64,000 nt of DNA, taken from contig JAEPRB010000019.1 in NCBI GenBank assembly GCA_016758965.1, forward strand, positions 248,001 to 312,000, written 5' to 3'. The translations under genes and the position numbers were made by a program. This DNA comes from Circinella minor (lineage: Eukaryota > Mucoromycota > Mucoromycetes > Mucorales > Lichtheimiaceae). This document shows, piece by piece, positions 47,297 through 59,516 of this stretch. How positions within the stretch are numbered: position 1 is the first letter of the stretch; every line of letters begins with the position of its first letter. Under the pieces are notes generated by a model that saw nothing but the letters and a program-made list of their open reading frames with translations, ran no database searches and had not been told where the DNA came from.

Positions 47297-47630
47297 TTTT
47301 TGTTTTACGAATAAATTAATAAAGAAGAAAAAGGGGGAGTATTTTTTATTCTTCCTGTAATTTTAAAGAGCTGTCAGATTAAAATGAGCGGACTGATGAA
47401 AGCAAACAAAAAAAGGAAGAGTTTTATTTGAAAAAAAGGGGGTACTGTATGTAAAAAAAAAAAAAAAAAGACAGCGCGAGAGAAACTAAACATATATGCA
47501 TAATATCGTTTGAGTTTGCATATATTGAAGATATATAAGAAAGCCACACAATTATAACATGTATGCAAGACATCATATTTCGTAAACTTTCCTTTTTTTT
47601 TCTTTCTTCCCTTTATTGTTGATAATAATA
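47297..47630. other. Intergenic region upstream of the bZIP gene
   Basis: About 330 bp between the bZIP start and the Rogdi 3' end, with an A run at 47452-47469. Nothing else recognised. Confidence 0.4.
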
Positions 47631-49339
47631 TTAAGCTGATAATGTTACATTTGTTTGTAATAACATATGTCGATATGTTTGACATATTTCACGTATTGAT
47701 CGAAATGATCCTTTAAGTTCTGTCAACATAGGAGATTGTGTTTGTGTACGAGATTGATCCACAATCCATGCAGTTTTATCCTTGTATGTACTATAAAGAA
47801 TGATCATTAGAATAAGAGTTTTAATAATAATTATTAGTATTATTATTATTTTAGTACATATAGATTTAAAAAAAATTATATGGAACGCATTTTAAAATAT
47901 ATTTTTCCAGGCTAAATGGAATTTTTAGGGGGCATTGAATGGTTATTATCCCCTCCCCCTTAACACACTCATTCACCACAAAACACATACTTCTTTCGTT
48001 AAAAAAAAATTACATATGTATACTTACACAGATGAAGCGTGTGAGTCAGTAAAATGATGTCCTGCAAATTTGATTCCATAGGTGCTACAAACAATGTATA
48101 TATCTTGAACACAAAATTCAATTACCAAATCTTCTTTTAAAGGTGGCGTAAAATGCTATTCATAAAGTTATAATAGTTTAATGATTAGTCTTTGTTATAT
48201 ACTAATAATAAAAGTAAACTGTCATTTCTTACTTTTGGATGGCAAACTTTATATGGAAATAATTCAGTCTCATTCGGATATTCAAATGCAAGCTGTGCTC
48301 TATCTGTATATTGTCTTACAGTCTCAAGTAACTTTGATGTTGTGTAAATAAAGTAAAGTAGTAACAGCATAAAAAAAAAATCAGTTTAACCTACTCATTC
48401 ATTCATTCATACTAATTACGTAGTAAATTAGCAGGCTATAAAAAAAATATTCTTTACCTCAACCATGGTTTGTTTTGTCAATAAAGAAGGTTTTATTGAC
48501 ATGACGCATTCGGCAGCTAATATCATATAATTAGTACCTTGCTGAATTTGTTCAAGAAAATATGGGTAAGTTGGAGTGATCATCGCTTTGGACTGGGTAT
48601 CTTGGTGATTTGCAAGTCGAACTGTTAATTCCTATAAGTACGTACAAACTTATTATAACTTCTCTTTCACACGTAACGAATCTAATCCAACCCTCCCCTC
48701 CCCTCCCCCTTTTTTTTCCAATTTCCTTGTTTATTCCGCGCATTAAAGATATTATCATGCTAGTAGAAATATTTACCGCTTTGGTGATATATGGACCATT
48801 CAATGAAATATATCCTTTCAATGATTCGTTTCTATTACAAGAATATATAAATATTTAATATAATACTATACGATAATGATTATATATAGTTTTTTTTTTA
48901 AAAAAACTTACTTTGTGGATGAAAGTGGTAAAGAGTCGGATTTATCTATATAAATAGGATAATTATGTGAGGATCATCAATTCACCATCAACACTACATA
49001 TAAATAAAATAGAATAAACGCCACTTCTTTACTTTGCTTTGACAGAATATTTAAACTTGTCTGTAGGGCGTTTTATAATTATAATAAATCGGATCATTTA
49101 ATATATAAAGTGAGAAAAAGAGAATAGGCGTTTATATTATGGTTATACTTCTAATATGTTTAGGTTATAACAATCATATTCTCTCTTCCTTCCCCAAACC
49201 TTTAATACTGGTTTTTTTTTTTTTACTCCCTTTTACACTGTCTTTTTTTTTTTATTATTATTTTTACCTCCAACTGAGATTTTAATCGTTCAAGAACGGT
49301 CGGCATAATTTCATGTAAAAGCCATTGTTCTTGTAACAT
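47631..49339 (-). CDS. RAV2: Rogdi/Rav2 family protein, RAVE-type V-ATPase assembly factor (249 aa)
   Basis: Homologue of ROGDI and yeast Rav2, a subunit of the RAVE complex that reassembles the V1 and Vo sectors of the vacuolar ATPase. Eight small exons: 49339-49268, 49060-49033, 48945-48912, 48831-48777, 48631-48458, 48331-48233, 48155-48028 and 47790-47631; all in phase, 249 aa, close to the family length. Matches to the family layout: N-terminal LQEQWLLHEIMPTVLERLKS; the beta block SLKGYISLNGPYITKAELTV; the helical LEQIQQGTNYMILAAECVMS; then LLETVRQYTDRAQLAF, DLVIEFCVQDIYIVCSTYG and a final helix SIREICQTYRHMLLQ. Exons 2 and 3 are only 28 and 34 nt. The start is the first ATG of exon 1, which lies directly after a CAG, so an upstream non-coding exon is possible. 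Confidence 0.85.
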
Positions 49340-49947
49340 CTGGAAAAAAAGAATTCATACATTACAAAAAGGTGGGGGGGGGAGAGAATGAAGGAAGAAA
49401 AAAGAAATGAGTCACTTTTAAAAGGAAGTTTTTGTTATTTATGGTGTAGTATCGTTGTACTATATCTTTATTGTATTCTGGGATTTTATATTATATTGTC
49501 ATACTACTCCCTCAGTATATAATATTCTTTATCTTTTTTTTTTTTTTTTACCATAGTATAGTTTACTGTGATCGAATAAAAAGAAAACAAGTTATGCACG
49601 TGAGTTTAAAAGAAGGTGTTACGAAGACTAAAAAAAAAAGGGTGTGGGATAATAAGCATTTGTGATTCGCAATTTAATAAAATATCCTATTATACCATAC
49701 ATGGATAATTTATATCTCCCCCTTTTTTTTTTATATATATATTTCAATTATCACACAGACAATGTTTTTGATTGATTTGACTGCATAAATAATTATTACT
49801 TGTTTTTATAATATTGGTTATTACATAATTTAACCATGACGGATTATATAAAACAGTCTATTATTTTCTTTTTACTCCCTCTTTCTCTCTTTCTCTGTTA
49901 CTCTTCTTTTTTTTTTTTGTCAATTTTGCAATTTTTAATAGTATATA
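49340..49947. promoter_or_regulatory. Divergent promoter region, Rogdi (-) / CCC1-like (+)
   Basis: About 600 bp between divergent starts of two genes tied to the vacuole. A pyrimidine-rich leader (49866-49925) precedes the CCC1-like start. No exon seen. Confidence 0.45.
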
Positions 49948-50279
49948 ATGTCATATCAATTATTAAATAGACAGGCCCATATAAATAATGATGCTGCTGC
50001 TGCTATTTCCATTGAACAACAACAAGAACAAGAAAAACAATTATTACCTAATAATGATTCATTATCATCAGAAGAAGAAGCTCGTATTCCACATCGAAAT
50101 CATATTCATCAACACAGTTTCAAAGGACATGTAGAAGAACATTTTTCTAGACCTGAACTTGTAAGAGATTGTATTCTCGGTTTATCTGATGGCTTAACTG
50201 TCCCTTTTGCTCTTGCAGCTGGTCTCTCGAGTTTAGGTGATAGTCGTATTGTTATTTTTGGTGGCATTGCCGGTAAAGT

Positions 50280-50311
<32 letters not shown>

Positions 50312-51114
50312 TCTCAAAAGATATTAGCGTCATATATATATATTTATACAATTATTATTATTAGAGATGGTCTCGGGTGCTATCTCTATGGGACTTGGTG
50401 GCTATTTAGCAGCTAAATCGGAAGCTGATCATTATATCACAGAACGACAACGAGAAGGTACGTAAAAAAAAAAAGAAAAAATTATAAATATCCTATATTA
50501 TATTCTGATGGAACAAAACGGTTATTATTTTTAGCACGAGAAGTAGAATTATATCCTGACGAGGAAGAAGAAGAGATTGTTGAAATATTTGAAACTTATG
50601 GGTTAGACCGAGAATCAATTGAACCGATGTTTGTTCGATTTCGAGAAAATAGTGAAAAATTTGTGGATTTTATGATGAAGTTTGAATTAAACTTAGAAAT
50701 GCCAGATCCAAATCGGAGCTTGGTAAAGTGATATATTGTTTGTATTTGTATTTTTTTTTTTTTGAAACATGTAACCTAACCTTACTTTTTAAATAGATTT
50801 CCGCTGCAACCATTGGTTTGTCCTATTTGTTTGGCGGTTTGATTCCGTTACTTCCGTATTTTATCATCAATGACACCATGGATGCTTTATTTTCATCCAT
50901 TGTAGTGACTTCAATCACATTACTTGCATTTGGATATATCAAAAGTATTTACCTTCGACCTGCTCAAGCTGTAATGGGTGCTTTACAAACATTAGCAATA
51001 GGTGGTATTGCAGCAGGATTTAGTTATGGTATTGTTGCACTTGTTAGCTCAGCTAATGCCGAACAATCAAATAATAATAGTGATAATGGAGGTTCTTCTG
51101 TTTCTTTTCACTAA
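49948..51114 (+). CDS. CCC1: CCC1/VIT1 family vacuolar iron/manganese transporter (307 aa)
   Basis: Predicted H+-coupled importer of Fe2+/Mn2+ into the vacuole. Exons 49948-50272, 50365-50457, 50535-50722 and 50797-51114 are in phase, 307 aa. Family blocks: SRPELVRDCILGLSDGLTVP (first TM with the conserved D..G..DG), FALAAGLSSLGDSRIVIFGG, and EMVSGAISMGLGGYLAAKSE (TM2). The cytosolic metal-binding domain is rich in Glu (LYPDEEEEEIVEIFE, then FVRFRENSEKFVDFMMKFEL). Three C-terminal TMs begin GLSYLFGGLIPLLPYF and end AIGGIAAGFSYGIVALV. The N-terminal 60 residues are Q/N/E-rich and cytosolic. Length and topology fit yeast Ccc1. Confidence 0.93.
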
Positions 51115-51576
51115 ACTGTAAAAAAGAAAAGAAAAGAAATTAAAAGTATTTTGTAACATTTTATAAATATATATATATATAAAAAAAACTATGTACTATT
51201 TACTATAATAAGAGATATTATGATTATTGTAGACTAGTTTCTTTTATTTCTTTTATTTATTTTTTTGTTTATACTATTTTAACGGTAGTACAAATTTGTT
51301 GAGACGATCGTTAGAGAAGTCTTGGCATGGACAAGGACATGCCCTAAAACGGAAAACTGAGCTCCGCATTATTAAAGTGTTGCCAGGACAACAAGTAATT
51401 AGTAGTAAAAAAAAATGTCTCATTTTGCTCTCTTTACATATATATATAAAAAGCAGTTCCTTTCTTTTTTTTTATTTTCAATTTTTTAACCCACTCCATT
51501 ACTTTCCTTTTATTTTTACTTTATTTAAACACACATATCTATACATTCACGAAAAAGAAAAAAAAAACAATTTCCT
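51115..51576. other. Intergenic region before the HExxH protein
   Basis: About 460 bp, AT-rich with a pyrimidine-rich segment (51450-51545) immediately before the next start. No gene seen. Confidence 0.4.
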
Positions 51577-53463
51577 ATGTATCTGGGGTGGCGACGAAGG
51601 AGAACAATATCATGGCCTATTACAGCAACTACTACTGTTTTTTTACTTTTTTTACTATTATTACAGCAAATTGGTCCGGTTTTTAGTGAACCATTACCAC
51701 AACAACAACCTAAGTTACCATTATCAGCTATTCCATTCTGTGTTCAGCATCATTTCACTTCTAGTAATAATAAAAACACGATCCAACCATGTTTCGAAGA
51801 ATCACAACAGCATCGACAACAGCGACACTCTTCTGCTTATAACAAAAGAGATCAAAAACAAAATGCCAATAATAGTGGTGATGGTAGTACTAATGCCATG
51901 ATAATCATTGATTTTACTTGTGAATCGACAAATCAAGATGAATGTAACAAAGTAAAAGCTTCACTAACAAAAGCAAGCGAATATATTTCATCCGTTCTTG
52001 TGTTTAAAACTCCGTTATACGTTAATGCGACATATTTATCATTTTGTCAACAACTTGGGCAATGTGAAGAAGCACCGGAAGGCACTGTTGGAACAGGTAA
52101 ATTCGTAAGATAGTATTATAAAAACTCAATTATTGATTATATTTGCATTCACTAACTAAAATAAATGCCCACATGCTTCAATATATTAAAATAGGACAAG
52201 CATATCCATCTGTTTCTTACTTAATGCAAGAAGGAAACACGACTCGAATGTATCCACAAGCATTACTTAAACAATATTATAGCTTGGCAAAGAGTGTTAA
52301 TTGGTATGAGTATGATATGAATGCCTATTTTAATAGTGAAATAACTTGGTACTATGAGGTAGTGATACATACACATAATATACTATTTTCTTAGAATCTT
52401 TTCTTTGTCAATCTTATTAGATTTTCTAATAATAAACTCCCTTCTTTTTTTTTCTACTGATAACAAATAATAGGACGATGGAAACACAATTAAAGAAAAT
52501 GAAACTGATTTATTGCTAACCATCATTCACGAATTTGTTCATGGCTTGGGCTTTGTCAGTGCATGGAGCGACGACACTTACGAACGTTTTTCTATGTACG
52601 ATTCAACAATGGAAAAATTTCTCACACCTATGCCATTAAATCCGCCAAACGAGTTGCCCGAAGTGAGTGCTGTCATGAATTCTGAAGAGGGTGTACAACC
52701 GTATTGGGGATTTGTTGATTTTCCACTCGACAAATTATTATATGGCAACAAATATCCATTAACGCTCACTACTCAAGTACTCAATGAATGGGGTAACAGT
52801 AATGTCATGTTTGCCAATATTCTCGATATGGTTAATGACTGGCTTAATGGTAAAAATTTTCGAGAACAAGCCGAAGCTGTTTATCAAATGGCAACTAAAC
52901 GTGGCGATATTACAATCATGATTGATGATGTTGAAATTATGGCATTGGAAACTTCATTAAGCCCCTTTCAAGACGGGTCTTCGTTAACCCATGTCGATCA
53001 ATCAACTTATGCTACTACAGATGACTATTTAATGTGTTATAGTGCTATGCGTGGTATCAGCTTGAATGATTTATCTAAATTACATCCACTGGGCCCTTTG
53101 GGTCCATCATTGGTGCATGTTTTGGCGGAGCTAGGTTATTTTATACAACCTTCCTATAATCAACACGTTAATGTAAAAACAGTCCAACCAAATATCTCGT
53201 TTTGGGTTCCACCAATTGATCTTGTGGGTACAGTGACAAATCCTTCTCCAGCTGTCAGCATCAATGCTGATGGTCCTGCCCATATACCCTCTGCATCGGA
53301 CACTCCTTCTTCTTCTGCTTCTTCTTTTATATCATCGTTACTATTGTCATCATCCTTATCATCTCTCTCAGTATCATTATTCATTTGTATCAAGCAGTCT
53401 CCCGGACTGCTTTTCTTTTATATCTTTATTACTCTTGCATTTTCTTATCCCTGTTACTACTAG
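51577..53463 (+). CDS. Secreted/surface zinc metalloprotease-like protein (HEFVH), 557 aa
   Basis: Probable extracellular metallopeptidase. Exons 51577-52096, 52195-52358 and 52474-53463 are in phase, 557 aa. An N-terminal signal anchor (ATTTVFLLFLLLLQQIGPVF) leads a secreted domain with paired Cys (CESTNQDEC; FCQQLGQCEE) and N-glycosylation sites (VNATY, GNTTRM). The zinc motif HEFVHGLGF is at about residues 247-255. The metzincin third His (HExxHxxGxxH) is not in place, so the third ligand must be elsewhere, perhaps in DDYLMCYSAMRGISL. The C-terminus has an S-rich stretch and a hydrophobic end (LLFFYIFITLAFSYPCYY), compatible with a GPI signal or a membrane anchor. The family is not one I can name; enzymatic activity is inferred only from the motif and secretion. 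Confidence 0.75.
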
Positions 53464-54100
53464 TTTTTTTTTCTTTTTTTGTTATTTACCATCTTTCCTA
53501 ATTGTATTTTTATTATTCTATTGTTATTTCTGTTGTAATATATTATGTTTGTCATTTTTTATTGTATCAATCAAAAATGAGATACATTCGTTCGCTAATA
53601 GATATAACTATGGTGGATTAAGTTCAAGCGTGTACAATGAAAAAAAAAAGTTAGTTGAAACATACTGAGACACTCCCCAATTTGATTCACCTAGTACACA
53701 ATATTTTATATAATGATAAACAGAAAATATAAAATACCGATCTTGATATACTAACTTTTTATCTACCCTTCTAGTTTTTCTTCCCCACTTTGATGATTAT
53801 TGAAACAAAATGAATGGCATCACAATTTTATCCTGCAAAAAGAGTGTCTTGATATAATTTCAAATTCAGAAACAACACAAACCTTGCTCTATAAGATTGA
53901 AGACTATAAGGAAATGCCATATGATGAAAAAGTATATACGTATAAATAATATATCATTTATTTTGTACATAATGGGCTGAAAATTTTTGATTGCCTGGAA
54001 TATCATTAGAACACATAAATAGAATCTTGTTTAGGCACTCGCTTATCATCCAAAGTCATCGTGAAAGTATCGCATAATCAGTTCTTAACTCTTGACACCG
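53464..54100. other. Intergenic 3' flank of the HExxH protein gene
   Basis: Pyrimidine-rich to about 53570, then AT-rich. Nothing recognised. Confidence 0.4.
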
Positions 54101-55430
54101 CCAAGAGCATCCAAACAAGTTATATGCTGATCTGTAGGCAATAACTAATCGACAAAGATCTTGAAAATACTATACCACAACTTGACTTCTTCAGCGCCAT
54201 CTTCTGTTGTCAGTAACACAATACCATAAACCGGTTTACGCATACTGTAAGATATCAGTGTTGTCTTGAACAAATTTCCAGGTTCGTGTTCTGGCTTCCG
54301 CAACAGTTTTAGGTTTGTTGGATTGACTAGCAAGGTCACGTAAAAGTTTGGTAAAGTAACTATCTGTAAATGCAAATTTTTATTCAAGACCGTGAGCGTT
54401 TGGGTCTAATATGCTACAACGTAGTCCCTTTAAGGGTTTTAACGAAACTTTCTGGTTTCCTAGAAAAACGCTGATAATGTGCTGAAATATATGCTCGACA
54501 GTGCCCAAACACTATTATAATATATTTATTAAAAGACCATAAATTCATTCTCAACCTTCTGTATTATCCTCTATCCATTTCTTTCAAGTAAATAGGTACG
54601 TATACTTTAAAAATTATTGTACTTACAAATAACCCTTTTCGTTGGAAAATGCTTGACCCAATTTCAAGAAGACAAGTGTACGTTGTACACCACGGACAGT
54701 GATATTTCATCCATCAGCAATCAGATTAACACAATCAGTTGCCATGGAAAAATTTTGCAAGTCCCGCGGGGGGGAGGGGTATGAATATGCTCTTCACAGA
54801 ACAGCTTTGGTCTTCCCTCTTCTCCCTCCTCCACAACTTCTTCAAAACGGTAAAGAAGTAAATTAAAAGTCGTTGTTCCAACACATTGTTGTTAAATAAA
54901 AGTCCTATCAATTTTTTTTTATAAATGTGCAATTAGATATATTTGGATTATACCATTGGTACATATTCAACATTTAATAGCAGTGATTGAAATACAAGTA
55001 GACTAATACTTCATTGGGTTACGTTGGTGAGTACAGATATCTTAATCAAGAAAGCTCACTGCACTGAATTATAACTGTATCTCGCGAACCTCACGAACTT
55101 TACCCATGGTGTTATCGTTATTGACTTTAATAGTGATATTATGTTTCTGGTCGATTTGAGGTTTGTAGTTTTTGATTCTGTACGTATGCATTTTCAAGAA
55201 TTCTTTACCGCATTTCATAAACTTTTTCTTTGACAGTCTCTGGTCTATGAAGCAAAAAGAAATAAGAAAGAGGACCATAGAAAATTGAACTTGGCACACA
55301 TTTGATAAAGTTTGAGTTAATGGTTTTGCAAATGTGCCACATAACCAAGTTGAGCCACAGTATTCAAAATTTAAAGTGGAGGTGTGGCACTGACGGATAA
55401 ACAACCATGCATCAGAAATAAAATATACCT
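54100..55430 (-). pseudogene. Degraded multi-frame coding region of unknown family
   Basis: Protein-like stretches occur on the minus strand in different frames, separated by stops and shifts. In order from high to low coordinate they include KKKFMKCGKEFLKMHTYRIK (about 55230-55170), EEVVEEGEEGRPKLFCEEHI (about 54840-54780), LTDCVNLIADG*NITVRGVQ then RTLVFLKLGQAFSNEKGYL (about 54740-54635), and FTKLLRDLASQSNKPKTVAE then ARTRTWKFVQDNTDILQYA (about 54365-54245). Composition and helical periodicity look genuinely coding, but no intact frame or splicing pattern joins them. The family is not recognised; it may be a dead member of a multicopy family or a transposon-borne gene. Confidence 0.45.
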
Positions 55431-55497
55431 TTTATTATTAGTATAAAGATGAAAAAGTGTTATTATTTAAAATAATTATTATTTATTATTATTATCA

Positions 55498-57796
55498 TTA
55501 AATTCCAAGATAATCAGAAACTGAATAAGGAAACATTTGTACTCCATCTTTATCAAAATGAAAAGGACCATAGCATTTTTGACAAAAGAAACAAGGTGAT
55601 GAACCACTTAATATATCATTGACTGTCATGAATCTATAAAACAGGAAGGATAAAAAAAATTAGTTATTTTAGGAAAAAATCGTTAGAAAAAAAACATAAA
55701 GTATACATACTCAGCTGGATACAAGGAGCACATTGAACATTTGTATCGGGTGAATTGCCAATTATAAGTAGTATAAGGGTATGCTGATCGTCGTTTAGGG
55801 TCTTGACTACTTTGCATTCTATTTATAAAAATAAAATAATGGGATTGTTAGTTTTTTTTTCTATTCTTTAAATCAACATATAAAATAATAGTAATAGAAA
55901 AAAAAACTTACCGTATATCATGAACCATAATAACATGTTGGCAATCTCCTTGATGTAAAAATTGATATGGATAATTTAAACGAATATTTAAATCTTCAAA
56001 AGTAACATTTTGCATGATTTGACGGGTATATTTATTCAATTTATCTTGTTTAAAACGTTCATTTTCCATCACCCACTGGCGTATTGGCTCACTATAATCA
56101 GGTTCAGCACCTAATCCAGCTTCTTCTGCTCGTGTGTCCACATAAAACACATTCTCAATAAACAGATAGCTAGCCGACATTTTTTTATCAATGGTATTTA
56201 GTACTGCCCCATCCTCCTTCCCATCTTTCTTGTCACGACACGCAGCGAAATCATTCATACAATAAATAGCATCTCGAAGTTCGGACAACTTTTGTGACCC
56301 AAGAATATCAAATTCACGAACACGTCGATCAGGTTTATGTGGATGATAAACAGCGATTTTGAGAATAACTTCGTTTTGAATGTCAGGTATTTCTTCACCT
56401 TTGTCATTATACTCTATTGAAAATTGACTTTGCTGCTGTACAAATTTATCGTTATCTTTATTCCTTCCTTGCCAGACTGGCTTTCTTGATTGTATTGTTT
56501 CTCTTTTTATCTATATTACATAATACTTATTTTTAGTATATAGAAAAATTAAAAGTATATATATATAATTCTACCTTTTCTCTGTTAAAATGAGCGTAGT
56601 TTAGTGGTCCTCGTTGTCTTGGTATCAAATTTACAGAATGAACAGGGCTGTCATAGAAAAAAGAAAGTGCTGTATAAGCTTCTTATATATTTACATATCC
56701 TTTCTCACCAACTAGAATCATATTTGATCATATTTACTTTATAGTATGCAATTGGCTTTTTTTAATTTGATCTTCCATTTCTGCATACATCCGTGTAAAA
56801 TAAGTTGTTGGAATATCTGGATTATTTAATTCTGGTGTATTTTCAGCTAGTGAACTTGCTTGGCCTTCCATGGCATCATAAAAATCTTCTTCCTCTTCCT
56901 CCTCTTCCTCTTCTTCTTCAACCACTGCATCATCTTGTAATCCAGGTAATGCTAACTCAGGATGCATTATTCGAGCTAGACGATTTGCATGTTCTGAATC
57001 TGTCGTTGGTGGTGTTATCGAAGATGATGCTGATGAAGAAGAATGAGTTAAAGATGATGTTTCTTGTTGCTGTTGTTGGAGACGCGTCAATGAAGACTCT
57101 GGAGATAACCCTCTTAAATGTTGTTGCGGTATTTCAGAAGCAGTAATAGAAGCGTCAAGCGTAGCTACTGTTGTTATTGTTGATGGGGATGCAGGTGTTG
57201 ATAATGATGAAGTTTTTTGTGCCTTATTACGATAACCAGCATAAAGTTCATGAAGTGCACCAGGTGCATAACTTTCCGCTACAAATTTACGACGTTTCGG
57301 TACTACAGGATTTATATAACTATCACCGCCTAAAGGTTGTTTTTCCATTTCTTTTAAAAGTTGTTCGTCTTCTTCACTGAGAGTTCGATTAGGCATAACA
57401 TCTTTGGCTTGTGGTTTCTTCGTTACAATTTGATCTTTTTCGTTTCGAGTACGTCGTCGTAACCAAGAATTCACTTCAATTTGCTTATGACATTTTACTA
57501 GCTCAAATAACGTTGGGTTGTCAAAAAATTTCGACACATTTTGTAAACATTCATGAGTTTCGAATCTATTATAATATAAAATAAGGAAAAGACGTGTGAG
57601 TAATTTCTATTATTGAAGATTGATCCTAAATAGATCAATTTCTTTGGATAAAATATTCTTTTTCAAAACGTTACAATGCAGGATCTACTTTGGATTTTAA
57701 AGCATCGAGATCAACAGATTTTTTTTCAAGTTCTTGTTGTTGTTTAATGAGTTCAATGTGACTACGCCTAAATTCTCCTACATCGATTTTTGACAT
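55498..57796 (-). CDS. SNAPC3: snRNA-activating protein complex subunit 3 (SNAPC3/SNAP50-like), 621 aa
   Basis: Subunit of SNAPc, which binds the proximal sequence element of snRNA promoters transcribed by Pol II and Pol III. Six exons: 57796-57675, 57565-56738, 56647-56575, 56510-55912, 55818-55711 and 55633-55498; phases agree, 621 aa. The N-terminal half is partly disordered with an 11-12-residue Glu run and S/T-rich segments. The conserved half starts at VILKIAVYHPHKPDRRVREF and includes FDILGSQKLSELRDAIYCMN, SYLFIENVFYVD, FEDLNIRLNYPYQFLHQGDC and HVIMVHDIR. It ends in the SNAPC3 zinc-finger region: CSMC in exon 5, then SPCFFCQKCYGPFHF in exon 6, with the terminal YSVSDYLGI. Motif order is diagnostic of the family. 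An 80-residue region after the first exon (CLQNVSKFFDNPT...NSWLRRRTR) is also well structured. Confidence 0.9.
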
Positions 57797-58933
57797 TGTT
57801 ATTATTTTCAGCTTTAAAAAGTTAAAAAAAAAAGTAATGCAAAAATAAAATGTCGGAACCAATTCCACTAATAAAAAAAAACACTATCATTATCACACTC
57901 AGCATCATAATGATTATTTCTATATCTATAATATCAGTCTTTTCCCGAAGCATGCAATTCTTGTATTAATACATTCTTCAAACGTCGAAAAAACAATCCT
58001 TAAAACCTCTTCAAGCTGTAAATATATATTACAGTTTTATCCACTACAGCACTTACTTTATTCAATGTTATTGAACGTAGTATTCTCTACCAACTTGTGA
58101 AGCTAAACTCGGGAAAATATGACGATTATTGGACAAGTAGAATTATAAGTATATTTATTTTTTGCAAGATCCAAACTGGTTTATAATATGGATCAATTAT
58201 ATAATTTCACCTCTCACGATTTCTTTTTTTTTGATTGTCAGGAAGAGTGATAGTTGAAAATGTTTATTAACAAACAATTATATAAATCATCACCTCTTAA
58301 AATCATGTCATGTCTGCAGTAAATTTATAAAGAGCTGTTAGTTTGTTTTTTTTTACTGTCGTCACCTGGTATTCGACTTCAAATTATTAGCCTAGTAGTT
58401 TGATAATATGACGAATAATTACACCTCATTTGTATAAAAAAAGGCTTCGTTGTCTGTGTAGCAGCAGCGATCATTATCGCTATGACAATACCCTATCCAT
58501 GGCAATATATAAGTGCAATAATACGAACAGTGTAAATGGATTATTTTTATCTCATAGAGTGTTAAGTTAATAATACATTTTATGCACTGATGAAGTCAGC
58601 CTTATCATCATTGGCATAATTATATAACACTATTAAAATAGGAATAGGAATAAAATAAATACAAAGTAAATCAGTGATCAAATTGCTTAACAATGTAATG
58701 ATTTTATGCAACGACTCACTTTATAATACAGAGATTCGATGTCAGTATATACAAACCTTATTATTCAAAAGTTTATTGACAGCTTTTAAAAATTTGAATG
58801 GATCCGATTGTTGCCTAATACCTCATACCCACGCCTGTCGCTATTAAATAATATAGTGCTGGAATTAAAACCTGTTTCTCGTTCGTTTATTTTTGTTTTT
58901 ATTCACCTATATACAAATCTTCTCTACCCCATC
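57797..58933. promoter_or_regulatory. Divergent intergenic region, SNAPC3 (-) / Dabb protein (+)
   Basis: About 1.1 kb of AT-rich DNA between divergent starts. Nothing recognised beyond promoter-like composition. Confidence 0.4.
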
Positions 58934-59516
58934 ATGAAGTTGACTCACATTGGTAAGAAATTGAACAATTGCGTTGTATTTGAACAGCTTCAAACTTGTA
59001 TCTCACGCTATTTTATTTTTACTTCGCTAACTTGTCTTCCTCTTTTTTAGTTATTGCTAAATTCAAACCTGAAATCAGCGAAGGAACGCGTCAAGAAGTT
59101 TGTAACGAAGTGTTGAAGCTTAAGGAACAAATTCCTAACATTTTGTCGTGTACTGCTGGCAAGACTTTCACTGACCGAAGCCAAGGTTTTGAATGGGGTA
59201 TGTAGCAAATAGGGATATTTATTGTAATAACTTTATGTAAGAAAGTATCTGTTACAAAAAAACTAACTGATTTGTATTATAAGGTTGGGTCGTCGAACTT
59301 GAAACGAAAGAGGTAATCAATGATGAATGGATGGATGATTTGCTCATCAGGGGGGGGGGCTTTTTTTTTTTACTATTGATACATTTTTATACTAATCACG
59401 AATAAATAATTATACAGGATCTTCCCATCTATGCCAATCATGCTGCTCACCAAGAATTTCTTAAGAAGTACAAGCCTACCTTTGAAGATTTAATTGCTCT
59501 TGACTACATGTGCTAA
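58934..59516 (+). CDS. Dabb (stress-responsive A/B barrel) domain protein, 97 aa
   Basis: Small dimeric alpha/beta-barrel protein of the Dabb family, whose members include stress-induced plant proteins and some polyketide cyclases. Four exons: 58934-58952 (19 nt), 59051-59197, 59284-59312 (29 nt) and 59418-59516; phases agree, 97 aa, the standard length of a single domain. Family features: MKLTHIVIAKFKPEISEGTR (strand 1 with H and F..K), helix NEVLKLKEQIPNILSCTAGK, FEWGWVVELETKEDLPIYAN, and helix HAAHQEFLKKYKPTFEDLIA, ending LDYMC. No signal peptide or organelle signal, so cytosolic. Substrate unknown. Part of the first exon lies just after a pyrimidine-rich leader. Confidence 0.9.

Noticed and set aside
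56585..56615. tRNA-like GCGTAGTTTAGTGGTC on the plus strand
   Set aside because: It lies inside SNAPC3 exon 3 on the opposite strand, and no B box or acceptor stem follows.
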